The notes under the pieces are model-generated. The model made no database searches, had not been told where the DNA came from, and saw nothing but the letters and a program-made list of their open reading frames with translations. Below, piece after piece: positions 15,540 through 23,266 of a DNA stretch of 40,183 bases. Origin of the DNA: Ilumatobacteraceae bacterium (GTDB lineage Bacteria > Actinomycetota > Acidimicrobiia > Acidimicrobiales > Ilumatobacteraceae); NCBI GenBank assembly GCA_023263465.1, contig JALQWV010000062.1, positions 1 through 40,183 of the forward strand, in the 5' to 3' direction. The translations under genes and the position numbers were made by a program. Within the stretch, counting starts at the first letter, position 1; every line of letters begins with the position of its first letter.

Positions 15540-16934
15540 TTACGCCCTGCGCCACCGCGCCCTTCCGCCAGAGTACGGCACACCAGATGCATCAGTTTTT
15601 GAGCACACATACGTAGTTGGTGTCGTGCTTCCGCTCAATGTGTAATAGCCAAGCGCACCTTCGGGCGAGCAATACGAGCCCGGATTTATTTGCGAAGTCG
15701 TACCAGATGACGTGGTATTTGCTGTGGTCGTCGAGTTTGTCGCGGACGATGGTGGATTCGTGACCACGGTTGTTCCGCCCGAAATAGTTGGCAGATTTGG
15801 AATTGGCGCGATATTCAATGAGACACAAGTCGATTGCAACAGATTTTTTATGCGTCCGTACTCGCTTGAGTCCATAGACAAGCCCCACCGAACCTTCACC
15901 GCAATCCAGTTACCCAAATAGGTGCACGTATACGACTGCAAAGGCGGCAACCAATTTGAAGGATCCTTATCGCTCTTTGACTGATTTACCGAGTCGGTCA
16001 CTGCCAACAACGTTCGACTATCTGACGTGTCGTTTGCATAGGCTTTTCGCTGCGCGGCGCTCCATGCCCAGGCGCCAGAGTCCCACGCTTCCTTGAGAGC
16101 GACGACGTGGTCGATATCAATATCCGATGGATTGCTCCACCTTGCTCCGTCGTACGGAGAAACCCAGTCACCAGCAACTACATTGCAGTTCACCGGGTCT
16201 ACTTGTGGCAATGAAATGCTGTCTCGCTTCAACACTTGATCGCGAGAATCGCATCCGTCTCCGTCAACATCACGCCAATGTTCAAACAATGCTCGGTCAT
16301 AGCCAACTTGGTGTTCATTTTCAACGCGAATCGTTTGCAGTAACGCAAGCGCACTTCCTACTACGACCGACTTAGCCGTCGTTGTCGTTGTATTGATGCT
16401 CGCAGGTGGTGAATAAATGCTGGAACTAGTTGCTGGAGTAGTGCACTGGCGCATGAATACGGATTTCACTGCAGTGAGCTCGCGCTGATCCATCGCGAGC
16501 CCCCATTTTGTTTTCACCGAAACCCAATTACTCAAGTAGGCGCACGTGCTTTCCTTTGCACTGGGCATCCAACCAGCGGGATCTTTATCGCCGCGTTGCT
16601 GCGAACTGTGTGCAAGCACCAACGCCAGTATGGAAACTTCGGCTTGGTCGTTGACGAAACTTCTCCGTTTCGCCGAGCTCCACGCCCACGCACCCGACTC
16701 CCAGGCTTCACGAACGGTCACAACATTTGCCACGCTCATGACAGGTATCGATCTATTTGCCGTACCTGTAAAGAGTGACTGCCTGAAACCCGCAGTTCTT
16801 TCGTTTGCTACTTTCATCGTGGTCAATTGACTAAGCGTTGCTGAATCATTTGAGCGAGGCTGAGCAACGGCCACAGAGGAAACGCTGATTGCCAGAACGA
16901 CAATTACGCCATGAACCGAAAGGCGCCACTTCAT
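15540..16934 (-). CDS. Secreted protein with tandem GmrSD/HNH-type nuclease repeats, first copy degenerate
   Basis: This 464-residue exported protein has a signal peptide (1-24, cut after VAVA) and two homologous modules. Module 2 (~203-370) is complete: DVDGDGCDSRDQVL, then DIDIDHVVALKEAWDSGAWAW with Asp275-His276, Asn317 in TDSVNQSK, and DKDPSNWLPP with paired cysteines. This is the HNH-like domain of the DUF1524/GmrSD C-terminal family, a metal-dependent nuclease. Module 1 (~40-165) keeps the scaffold (VVTVREAWESGAWAW, DKDPAGWMP) but has Ala-Asn in place of Asp-His, Ser111 in place of Asn317, and lacks the ~40-residue DGDGC region. Thr/Ser-rich linkers follow both modules. The C terminus (YCSPEGA...WRRA) has a Cys pair and resembles short tails on other actinobacterial secreted nucleases. 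It is last of four genes behind flavin reductase, MauE and ferredoxin (13-nt gap). Confidence 0.85.
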   Translation of the reverse strand: MKWRLSVHGVIVVLAISVSSVAVAQPRSNDSATLSQLTTMKVANERTAGFRQSLFTGTANRSIPVMSVANVVTVREAWESGAWAWSSAKRRSFVNDQAEVSILALVLAHSSQQRGDKDPAGWMPSAKESTCAYLSNWVSVKTKWGLAMDQRELTAVKSVFMRQCTTPATSSSIYSPPASINTTTTTAKSVVVGSALALLQTIRVENEHQVGYDRALFEHWRDVDGDGCDSRDQVLKRDSISLPQVDPVNCNVVAGDWVSPYDGARWSNPSDIDIDHVVALKEAWDSGAWAWSAAQRKAYANDTSDSRTLLAVTDSVNQSKSDKDPSNWLPPLQSYTCTYLGNWIAVKVRWGLSMDSSEYGRIKNLLQSTCVSLNIAPIPNLPTISGGTTVVTNPPSSATNSTTTANTTSSGTTSQINPGSYCSPEGALGYYTLSGSTTPTTYVCSKTDASGVPYSGGRARWRRA

Positions 16935-16947
16935 AGGATCACCCTAC

Positions 16948-17202
16948 CTATTGTGAAATCAGTGGTACATCCATCTCAATGAATATGCATTCGCCTGGGC
17001 AGACTTCGGCAGCTTTTACAACATCAATTTGATTTTTTTCTTCAACTATTGCGAGACTTCCCGAACTTCCCGGATCGTTGAGCGTCACGCCACCTTGGGC
17101 TACATAAGCGATTCCGTCTTCTAGCTGCACAAAGACATCAGGACAGTGGTCCACGCACAAGCCGTCGCCCGTACACAAGTCTTGATCGATCCACACGCGC
17201 AC
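16948..17202 (-). CDS. Ferredoxin with Asp in place of one cluster cysteine
   Basis: This 84-residue single-cluster ferredoxin would serve as a small cytosolic electron carrier. The ligand pattern is Cys10-x2-Asp13-x2-Cys16-x3-Cys20-Pro, then Cys68-Pro-x2-Cys72. Asp13 stands where [4Fe-4S] ferredoxins have their second cysteine. Ferredoxins lacking that Cys carry [3Fe-4S], or [4Fe-4S] with an Asp ligand as in Pyrococcus furiosus. Similar actinobacterial ferredoxins often serve cytochromes P450 or Rieske oxygenases, but neither is in this window. GTG 17202 is the start. The MauE-like gene ends 9 nt upstream and the HNH protein starts 13 nt downstream. Confidence 0.9.
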   Translation of the reverse strand: MRVWIDQDLCTGDGLCVDHCPDVFVQLEDGIAYVAQGGVTLNDPGSSGSLAIVEEKNQIDVVKAAEVCPGECIFIEMDVPLISQ

Positions 17203-17211
17203 GCCTGCACG

Positions 17212-17604
17212 CTAACGAATGAGCGCGGAAACCAAGATGGCGAGCATCAACAAATTTCGCACAATATTGCTCCCGCCAATTGGCCTTGTGGAGCGAAAGC
17301 TCAGGCATGCGCAGGGCGGTCTGTCCCCTGCAGCCAGTCGGAGAGCCAACAATGCAGTGAAACTTGATAGTGCCACTATCGAGGCGACGAGAACGACACT
17401 TACAGCCAACCCTGCAATTAGCAACGAACCCAAAATTATTTCAATATAAGGAACTGCTGGAATTGCAAACGAAGGAGCTCCCAGTCGCTTCGCTTGTGCT
17501 GGCCACATCTCACGCGCAATGAATTTCTGCACTCCAGCGAAAATGAAAATCACGCCAATGGTCGCCGACATCCACCAATCCAACGAAAAAAGATGTTCAT
17601 TCAT
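17212..17604 (-). CDS. MauE/DoxX-family membrane protein
   Basis: This 130-residue integral membrane protein has four helices (about 12-30, 50-70, 72-92 and 112-129). It has the MauE-type FAGVQKFIAREMW motif after helix 1 and a conserved PCACLS motif before helix 4, where MauE proteins carry a Cys pair thought to act in thiol or disulfide exchange. Here the pair is Cys-Ala-Cys. The ATG shares a base with the TAA of the flavin reductase gene (TAATG), and the ferredoxin gene follows after 9 nt. A redox role at the membrane is likely; the partner is unknown. Confidence 0.85.
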   Translation of the reverse strand: MNEHLFSLDWWMSATIGVIFIFAGVQKFIAREMWPAQAKRLGAPSFAIPAVPYIEIILGSLLIAGLAVSVVLVASIVALSSFTALLALRLAAGDRPPCACLSFRSTRPIGGSNIVRNLLMLAILVSALIR

Positions 17605-18107
17605 TACGCAGGTGAAACGCCAGTTACTTTGCCTCGATAAAACACCATGGCTTCACCAACTGTTTCGTTCGTAGAAAGATGTTGCACACGTCCGAGCACG
17701 AAACTGTGATCTCCTGCAGGAGTTACCGATTCAATACTGCAGTCGATTGTCGCAAGCGCGCCCGGGAGCACCGGCATTCCACTAGGAGACTTTGTCCAAT
17801 CGAGGCCATCAAACCGAGCAGTCATTCCGCCTTCTAATTCGCGCGCAAATCGCCAACACAGTTCTTCCTGCGCACTCGTCAACACATTGGCGCAAAAGCG
17901 GTTTCCCTCTGCGATGTGCGACCAACTTCGCGAAGCATTGCCAGGGAAAAAACCAACTAATGGTGGGTCTAATGACACCGAGACAAAACTGCCAATGGTG
18001 ATTCCTGCCGGTGCGCCTGTTGCATCAATGCCAGTAACGACGACGACTCCAGTTGGCAGATGACCAAGCACCTGTCGATACCTGGCACTGTCAAAGTTGG
18101 CTTCCAT
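17604..18107 (-). CDS. Flavin reductase-like FMN-binding protein
   Basis: This 167-residue protein belongs to the flavin-reductase-like split-barrel family, the small components that reduce FMN or FAD for two-component monooxygenases. Visible motifs are RQVLGHLPTGVVVVTG at the N terminus, ITIGSFVSVSLDPPLVGFFP (flavin-binding loop), SRSWSHI, FCANVLT, and GDHSFVLGRV near the C terminus. ATG 18107 was chosen over TTG 18125 because TAACAT stands 7 nt before it. It heads the operon with MauE, ferredoxin and HNH genes. No partner oxygenase is adjacent. The divergent epoxide-hydrolase-like gene starts 31 bp away. Confidence 0.9.
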   Translation of the reverse strand: MEANFDSARYRQVLGHLPTGVVVVTGIDATGAPAGITIGSFVSVSLDPPLVGFFPGNASRSWSHIAEGNRFCANVLTSAQEELCWRFARELEGGMTARFDGLDWTKSPSGMPVLPGALATIDCSIESVTPAGDHSFVLGRVQHLSTNETVGEAMVFYRGKVTGVSPA

Positions 18108-18114
18108 CGCTTCA

Positions 18115-18120
18115 ATGTTA
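18115..18120 (-). promoter_or_regulatory. -10 box (TAACAT) for flavin reductase operon
   Basis: TAACAT, 7 nt, then ATG 18107. Confidence 0.5.
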
Positions 18121-18126
18121 CCCAAC

Positions 18127-18132
18127 TATGGT
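18127..18132 (+). promoter_or_regulatory. -10 box (TATGGT) for alpha/beta hydrolase
   Basis: TATGGT, 6 nt, then ATG 18139. It is divergent from the box at 18115-18120, with only 6 bp between them, so the two promoters should compete. Confidence 0.45.
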
Positions 18133-18138
18133 TTGGGC

Positions 18139-19035
18139 ATGACCGCTCAGCACAACATTGCGACGAAAGAAGTTTCTGCAAACAACTTGTCGTTCACCTA
18201 CTTTGAATGTGGAACCGGACCTCTTGCGTTATGTCTGCACGGCTTTCCCGACTCTGCGCATACATGGCGACACTTACTTCCCGAACTGGCATCTGCTGGT
18301 TATCGTGCAGTTGCGCCGTTCATGCGCGGCTATGCCCCAACATCAATTCCTGCGAATGGCGCATACCAAACTGCAGCACTGGCAACTGATGCAAATGCAT
18401 TGCATGAAAAACTTGGTGGTAATTCAGATGCCGTCATCATTGGTCACGATTGGGGTGCGCCTGCGGTCTATGGCGCGGCAATTCTTGAACCTGCTCGTTG
18501 GAAAACAGTTGTAGGGATGTCGGTTCCACCCTGGGGTGCAATGGGAAATGCATTTATGTCAAACCTCCGTCAAGTGCAACGCAGTTGGTACATGTTCTTC
18601 TTTCAACACGGTCTTTCCAACTTTGTCGTAGGTGCAAACAATCTTGCATTCATTGACATGCTGTGGGACCAATGGTCTCCTGGTTTTTCGGCAAGTGAAG
18701 ACATCGCGAATGCAAAAGCAAGCATTGCCAATCCAGAACATTTAGAAGCAGCACTGGGCTACTACCGCGCAACTCTTGGTGCCGGATTTAGAGACCCAGC
18801 ATTGACTGAAGCGCAAAATTTGGTGCAGGGAGAGAACCCGCCACAACCCTTGCTCTATTTGCACGGCGAGCAAGACGGTTGCATTGGCGCAGAGGTTGCG
18901 CGAGAAGCAGCAACTCGTGCCCCGTCAAACGCGCGGGTTGAAATTGTTGAAGGAGCAGGTCACTTCATGCAGTTAGAGCAACCTGCGAAGGTAAACAAAT
19001 TGATCGTGAATTGGATTACGAGTAACGCTTCATAA
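18139..19035 (+). CDS. Epoxide-hydrolase-like alpha/beta hydrolase
   Basis: This 298-residue alpha/beta hydrolase has an Asp nucleophile. Key motifs are LHGFPDSAHTW (oxyanion hole), PFMRGYAPT, the nucleophile elbow IGHDWGAP with Asp104, HGEQDGCIG (acid), and GAGHFMQLEQP (base His). An Asp nucleophile is typical of epoxide hydrolases and haloalkane dehalogenases; GHDWG with an HGFPDS oxyanion loop favours the epoxide hydrolase side. A cap-domain Tyr in GYYRATLG would fit ring-opening catalysis. No signal peptide. It converges on mutY with a 6-nt overlap. Confidence 0.88.
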   Translation: MTAQHNIATKEVSANNLSFTYFECGTGPLALCLHGFPDSAHTWRHLLPELASAGYRAVAPFMRGYAPTSIPANGAYQTAALATDANALHEKLGGNSDAVIIGHDWGAPAVYGAAILEPARWKTVVGMSVPPWGAMGNAFMSNLRQVQRSWYMFFFQHGLSNFVVGANNLAFIDMLWDQWSPGFSASEDIANAKASIANPEHLEAALGYYRATLGAGFRDPALTEAQNLVQGENPPQPLLYLHGEQDGCIGAEVAREAATRAPSNARVEIVEGAGHFMQLEQPAKVNKLIVNWITSNAS

Positions 19036-19950
19036 CGGCAAGTGCAAAACGCCGTTTGATTCAACGATCAATTTGTCTACAAGCAGAGACTGAATAATCA
19101 TTTCTGCGCGCTCAGGTTGCTTCGCTAAACCCATGGTCTGTCCAGCTTTGTTGCGCAATACCCCGCCTGAAATAAGTGCTTTCATGAGCCGTCCTCGAGC
19201 CTGTCGATTTGAGCCTTCAAAACGTGCTTGTGGCTTACTGGTTCCCGCCGATGCTGGCGCTGGGTCATCACCACCATGAAGCTTCCAACCACACGAATCC
19301 ACGATGGGACATCGTTCGCAATGTGGTGAGCGGGCAGCGCAACATGTCGCCCCAAAATCCATGAGCACCTGATTCCACTCCCACGACAAACCAAGCGGAA
19401 CCATTGAGTCTGCAATTGACTGTGTTTCGCGTCTGCCAAGCGGCCTATTCATAACGCGTGCAAACACCCGAGTGACGTTGGTGTCAACAACTCCGACATC
19501 AACATGCCCTGCAAATGCCAACACCGCGCGTGCCGTGTATTCGCCAACTCCAGGCAACGCAAGCAATTGTTCCAAATCTGCTGGCACTTGCGAATCGTGA
19601 TCCCGCACCATCACCTTCGCAGCTTCATGCAAGTTGCGGCAGCGTCGCGGATATCCAAGTCCTTGCCAAATGGTAAGCAACTCAGATAACGGAGCATCTG
19701 CGCATTCGCGCGGCGAAGGAAACGTGTGAATGAACTGTTGGAATTTCGGCACAACCCGATCAATTTGGGTTTGCTGAGACATCACTTCGCTTACCAACAC
19801 GTGCCATCGGTTTCTCGTGGCGCGCCACGGGAAATCTCGTAGTTGTGGTAATCCCCACTGCAGCAGTGGGTCAACAATGATGCTTAGCTTGTCCAGACGT
19901 CTTGACCGTCGTACGGACGTGCACGCTTTGGCAGGAACTCGCGTTTCCAC
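19030..19950 (-). CDS. mutY: A/G-specific adenine glycosylase
   Basis: This DNA repair enzyme removes adenine mispaired with 8-oxoguanine. Visible parts are FPWRATRNRWHVLVSEVMSQ (catalytic Glu) with QTQIDRV, the helix-hairpin-helix LPGVGEYTARAVLAFA, the catalytic Asp in VVDTNVTRV, and the 4Fe-4S site Cys-x6-Cys-x2-Cys-x5-Cys in CAARSPHCERCPIVDSC. It ends without the NUDIX-like 8-oxoG recognition domain, as is common in short actinobacterial MutY. The start is uncertain: homology begins near DKLSIIVDPLLQWG, right after the MaoC stop, with no ATG, GTG or TTG there. GTG 19950 or 19977 would overlap the MaoC gene by 67-94 nt, and a rare start nearer 19890 is also possible. Confidence 0.93.
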   Translation of the reverse strand: METRVPAKACTSVRRSRRLDKLSIIVDPLLQWGLPQLRDFPWRATRNRWHVLVSEVMSQQTQIDRVVPKFQQFIHTFPSPRECADAPLSELLTIWQGLGYPRRCRNLHEAAKVMVRDHDSQVPADLEQLLALPGVGEYTARAVLAFAGHVDVGVVDTNVTRVFARVMNRPLGRRETQSIADSMVPLGLSWEWNQVLMDFGATCCAARSPHCERCPIVDSCGWKLHGGDDPAPASAGTSKPQARFEGSNRQARGRLMKALISGGVLRNKAGQTMGLAKQPERAEMIIQSLLVDKLIVESNGVLHLPL

Positions 19951-20399
19951 ACCATTACTCGCCTGCGGAAATAGCACACTTCTTTGCCGTCTTGATTGAA
20001 ACCCTTAGTTTCTACTGTCACCACACCACGGTCATTTTTTGACTTTGACTCCTGCACATCGAGCACTCTCGTCTCGGCGTGGATGGTGTCGCCATGAAAC
20101 GTTGGGAACTTGTGCTGCAAAGTTTCTACTTCAAGATTGGCAATTGCAGCGCCACTCACGTCGGGAACGCTCATACCCAGCACCAATGAATACACAAGAT
20201 TGCCCACTACAACGTTTCGCCCTTGCACGCTCTGTGATGCAAACCAGTCATTGGTGTGCAGTGGATGATGATTCATGGTGATCATACAAAACAAGTGATC
20301 ATCTGCTTCGGTAATGGTTTTTCCCGGCCAGTGGCGGTACACATCTCCAACAGTGAAGTCCTCTAGTGCTCTTCCAAACGGGCGCTCATGAACAGTCAT
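19884..20399 (-). CDS. MaoC-family hydratase, candidate mesaconyl-CoA hydratase
   Basis: This 171-residue hotdog-fold enoyl-CoA hydratase has the family motif ITEADDHLFCMITMNHHPLH, in which Asp and His form the catalytic pair, and a following GRNVVVGNLVYSLVLG. Streptomyces ethylmalonyl-CoA clusters contain a MaoC gene next to a CitE-like lyase and a methylsuccinyl-CoA dehydrogenase. The dehydrogenase lies 1.2 kb away here and a CitE-like gene 3.6 kb away, so hydration of mesaconyl-CoA is the best guess; an itaconate- or leucine-related role is the main alternative. It sits in a same-strand run: flippase-like gene (9-nt gap), MaoC, mutY. Confidence 0.85.
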   Translation of the reverse strand: MTVHERPFGRALEDFTVGDVYRHWPGKTITEADDHLFCMITMNHHPLHTNDWFASQSVQGRNVVVGNLVYSLVLGMSVPDVSGAAIANLEVETLQHKFPTFHGDTIHAETRVLDVQESKSKNDRGVVTVETKGFNQDGKEVCYFRRRVMVWKREFLPKRARPYDGQDVWTS

Positions 20400-20408
20400 A
20401 ACAACAAA

Positions 20409-21575
20409 CTACTCCTCATCTTCATCATCAAGTAAGAATCTGTTCTTTTGTTTTGGCAATGGGAACTGGCCAGTACGGTCACGTGGCGCGTATTGCTCAA
20501 GAAATTCGTACTTGGTTGTTGGGTGTTCGGTTGCAAGTTTGGTAACTCTGCGAAGCGACCGCAGTTTCTCTTTCCGTTCAATAGCGAATGGACCAACTCG
20601 TAGCGACAGGTAAGTGAATCCGCCGGCAAGAATCGGTAGCCAATATTGAGCAATGCGGTATGACAACACACCAACGGTTGCAACGTTTCGAGTAAGGCCA
20701 AAACCAACAAGAGTTGGAATGTAAATACCTTCCACAATGCCAAGTCCTCCGGGAGTAATTGGCACCACCGACAAAATATTGGCGAGTCCGAACGAAACTA
20801 TTAATGCGTCTGGAGCAACATCGCCACCGAAGGCACGAATGAACACATACAACGCGAGCATGTCAAGCAACCAGTTCACCAGTGCCCATACCAACACGCG
20901 CGTCAATAGCTTTGGCTCGGAAGCCAAACCTTGAAGTCGATTACCTAAGTGTTCAAGAACTTCGGCTGCATGGTCTTCATCTAATCTCAGCTTCCGGGCA
21001 CAGAATCGAATGAATCTTTCTGCTCTTCCCTGTCCATCAATGAGACCAAAAATCAGTGCAGCAGCGATCAACATCAAAATGATTCCGATAATTGCTGCGG
21101 TTCCATATGCAGCGTTCACGCCGCGACCTGCTGAAACGATGAGACCAAACCACAAGATCACATTGAGCATGACCGCAGAACCAAGACCAGCAGTTGCCAG
21201 AGCAAAGCCGGCGTCTGGGCCTGCTACTCCCGAGAGTGTGAGCATGCGGTAGCCGAGTGCCGTGCTTGCAGCGCTACCACCAGGCAAGACATTGCCTACT
21301 GCTTTTGTGCTCATTTGAATACGAAACAGTCGAAGCACCGAGATTTCATTTCCGTGTTCGGCAAGAGCCGCTTTCGTCAGTAATGAGTAGCTGAACAGTG
21401 CGGCGAACTCGAGGCCAAGACCCAGTATCAACAATGACGGTTTAATCTGCGTGAGATCCGAAACCGCTTTTCGGAAGCCAGGAATGAGCGGGAGAACGAA
21501 GAAATATAAAATCGCAGCGAACAGCACCCACTTGGCTGTGGTGAAAGCAGATTTCAACCCACTCAGCCGCGACAT
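20409..21575 (-). CDS. Flippase-like integral membrane protein (UPF0104/LPG synthase TM family)
   Basis: This 388-residue polytopic protein has about eight membrane helices, related to the transmembrane half of lysyl-phosphatidylglycerol synthase (MprF) and to AglD-type proteins. Family marks are the conserved polar block STKAVGNVLPGGSAASTALGYR near residue 90 and VPITPGGLGIVEG near 290. The soluble aminoacyl-transferase half is absent, so it is more likely a lipid or glycolipid flippase than a synthase. The last ~60 residues are cytoplasmic, charged, and end in an acidic LLDDEDEE. A TACCAT box stands 7 nt before the ATG. It is divergent from the acyl-CoA dehydrogenase gene. Confidence 0.88.
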   Translation of the reverse strand: MSRLSGLKSAFTTAKWVLFAAILYFFVLPLIPGFRKAVSDLTQIKPSLLILGLGLEFAALFSYSLLTKAALAEHGNEISVLRLFRIQMSTKAVGNVLPGGSAASTALGYRMLTLSGVAGPDAGFALATAGLGSAVMLNVILWFGLIVSAGRGVNAAYGTAAIIGIILMLIAAALIFGLIDGQGRAERFIRFCARKLRLDEDHAAEVLEHLGNRLQGLASEPKLLTRVLVWALVNWLLDMLALYVFIRAFGGDVAPDALIVSFGLANILSVVPITPGGLGIVEGIYIPTLVGFGLTRNVATVGVLSYRIAQYWLPILAGGFTYLSLRVGPFAIERKEKLRSLRRVTKLATEHPTTKYEFLEQYAPRDRTGQFPLPKQKNRFLLDDEDEE

Positions 21576-21582
21576 GCCCTAA

Positions 21583-21588
21583 ATGGTA
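21583..21588 (-). promoter_or_regulatory. -10 box (TACCAT) for flippase-like gene
   Basis: TACCAT, 7 nt, then ATG 21575. Confidence 0.5.
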
Positions 21589-21633
21589 GGTGACAACACC
21601 CTGCAGGGTTAGTCCCTATGGCCCAGTGCTCAC

Positions 21634-21639
21634 TAGCGT
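21634..21639 (+). promoter_or_regulatory. -10 box (TAGCGT) for methylsuccinyl-CoA dehydrogenase
   Basis: TAGCGT, 7 nt, then ATG 21647. It decides this start over a longer reading from 21590. Confidence 0.5.
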
Positions 21640-21646
21640 TTACGAA

Positions 21647-23266
21647 ATGGGCTCCCCAACTTCGTCTCCAACCCCAGATCTCACACGCGCTGCCGAGGTC
21701 ATCGATTTGGCTCGTCGCGTCGTCGGAAAGGGTGTGCGCACGCTCGCCGCTCAAGGCGGACCTGAAGTTCACCAAGTACTTGCATACGACCTCGCGCATT
21801 CTGCGGCTGCAGTGGAAACTGCTCGCTCACTCATTGACTACGGCGGAAAAGGAAACTCTGAAGCGCTCATCACGTGCGCATTCGTCGCAGACATGTTGCA
21901 CGAGGTCAGCTCTCGCCTCCTTGGCCGCGAAGAAATGTGGGGAGTAGAACAGAATCCACTCGCCTCAGCACATGATTTCATGACCGCGTTCCGCGCGCCA
22001 GAGTTTTTGGCGTCGCTCGCCTCTGTTGCGGGACCACGACACCTTGAAGACGAATTTGAAATGGTGCAAGACACATTCCGCAGTTTTGCCACAAAAGTTA
22101 TTGCCCCACGCGCAGAACATGTGCACCGACACAACGCGGACGTTCCAGAAGAAATCATTTCTGGTCTTGCCGAACTTGGTGCATTCGGACTTTCCGTTCC
22201 ATCTGAGTATGGCGGTTTCAGTGAAGGTGGCGACGGCGAATACATGGCGAACTGCATTGCAACTGAAGAGTTGTCGCGTGCGTCGCTCGGCATCGGCGGT
22301 TCACTCATCACTCGCCCAGAAATTCTCACGCGTGCGTTGGTTTATGGTGGAACTGAAACGCAGAAGCAGGAGTGGCTGCCAAAACTTGCATCCGCAGAGG
22401 TAATGGCAGCAGTGGCAGTTACCGAGCCTGATTACGGCAGCGACGTTGCCAACCTCACCACGATGGCGGTGAAGACCACAAACGAAGAAGGTGTTGAGGG
22501 TTATGTCATCAACGGTGTGAAAACGTGGTGCACGTTTGCCGCCCGAGCCAACGTGTTGATGCTGCTTGCACGAACCGATCCAGATCGCAGCAAGACTCAC
22601 CGCGGTCTGAGTTTGTTCATTGTTCCAAAACCTTTAGGTGATGCACACGGCTTTATGTTCAAGCAACCCGGTGGCGGAAAAATGGAAGGTCGCCCAATTG
22701 ACACCATCGGCTATCGCGGTATGCATAGCTACGAAATTGCAATTGAAAACTGGTTCGTTCCTGCAGACCATTTGATTGGTGAGGAATCAGGTTTGGGTAA
22801 AGGCTTCTATTACCAAATGAGCGGTTTCGAAAACGGACGCTTGCAAACTGCAGCACGTGCAGTTGGTGTGATGCAGGCTTCGTATGAATCCGCCGTTGAA
22901 TATGCCAACAACCGCAAAGCATTTGGCCACAACATTGCCGAATACCAACTCACCCAAGCCAAGCTTGGTCGAATGGCTGTCATTACTCAGGCTTCACGTC
23001 AGTTTTCCTACACCGTTGCCAAGTTGATGGGCAAAGGCGAAGGCCAGATGGAAGCCAGCATGGTGAAGGCATACGTGTGCAAGGCTGCCGAATGGGTTTC
23101 GCGCGAAGCCATGCAAATTCACGGTGGTTTTGGTTATGCCGAGGAATACTCCGTAAGTCGACTCTTCGTTGACGCTCGCGTGCTGTCAATCTTTGAAGGC
23201 GCTGACGAGACGTTGTGTTTGAAAGTAATTGCTCGGCGCTTGGTTGAAGAGTCAGCTGCTAAATAA
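21647..23266 (+). CDS. mcd: Acyl-CoA dehydrogenase, probable (2S)-methylsuccinyl-CoA dehydrogenase
   Basis: This 539-residue flavoprotein is longer than ordinary ~380-residue acyl-CoA dehydrogenases because of an N-terminal extension of ~150 residues (RAAEVIDLARRVVGKG, LAYDLAHSAAAVETAR, CAFVADML). That extension, together with TEELSRASLGIGGSLITRP, AVTEPDYGSDVA, DTIGYRGMHSYEIAIENWFV and QMSGFENGRLQTAARAVGVM, is characteristic of methylsuccinyl-CoA dehydrogenase, which makes mesaconyl-CoA in the ethylmalonyl-CoA pathway. The C-terminal FEGADETL supplies the catalytic Glu region. ATG 21647 has TAGCGT 7 nt before it. It converges on a HAD gene with an 8-nt overlap. Ccr and ethylmalonyl-CoA mutase are not in the window. 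Confidence 0.87.
   Translation: MGSPTSSPTPDLTRAAEVIDLARRVVGKGVRTLAAQGGPEVHQVLAYDLAHSAAAVETARSLIDYGGKGNSEALITCAFVADMLHEVSSRLLGREEMWGVEQNPLASAHDFMTAFRAPEFLASLASVAGPRHLEDEFEMVQDTFRSFATKVIAPRAEHVHRHNADVPEEIISGLAELGAFGLSVPSEYGGFSEGGDGEYMANCIATEELSRASLGIGGSLITRPEILTRALVYGGTETQKQEWLPKLASAEVMAAVAVTEPDYGSDVANLTTMAVKTTNEEGVEGYVINGVKTWCTFAARANVLMLLARTDPDRSKTHRGLSLFIVPKPLGDAHGFMFKQPGGGKMEGRPIDTIGYRGMHSYEIAIENWFVPADHLIGEESGLGKGFYYQMSGFENGRLQTAARAVGVMQASYESAVEYANNRKAFGHNIAEYQLTQAKLGRMAVITQASRQFSYTVAKLMGKGEGQMEASMVKAYVCKAAEWVSREAMQIHGGFGYAEEYSVSRLFVDARVLSIFEGADETLCLKVIARRLVEESAAK

Noticed and set aside
19030..19950. MutY as a truncated gene lacking the NUDIX-like domain
   Set aside because: Short MutY proteins of ~300 residues are normal in actinobacteria and the catalytic and Fe-S parts are complete.
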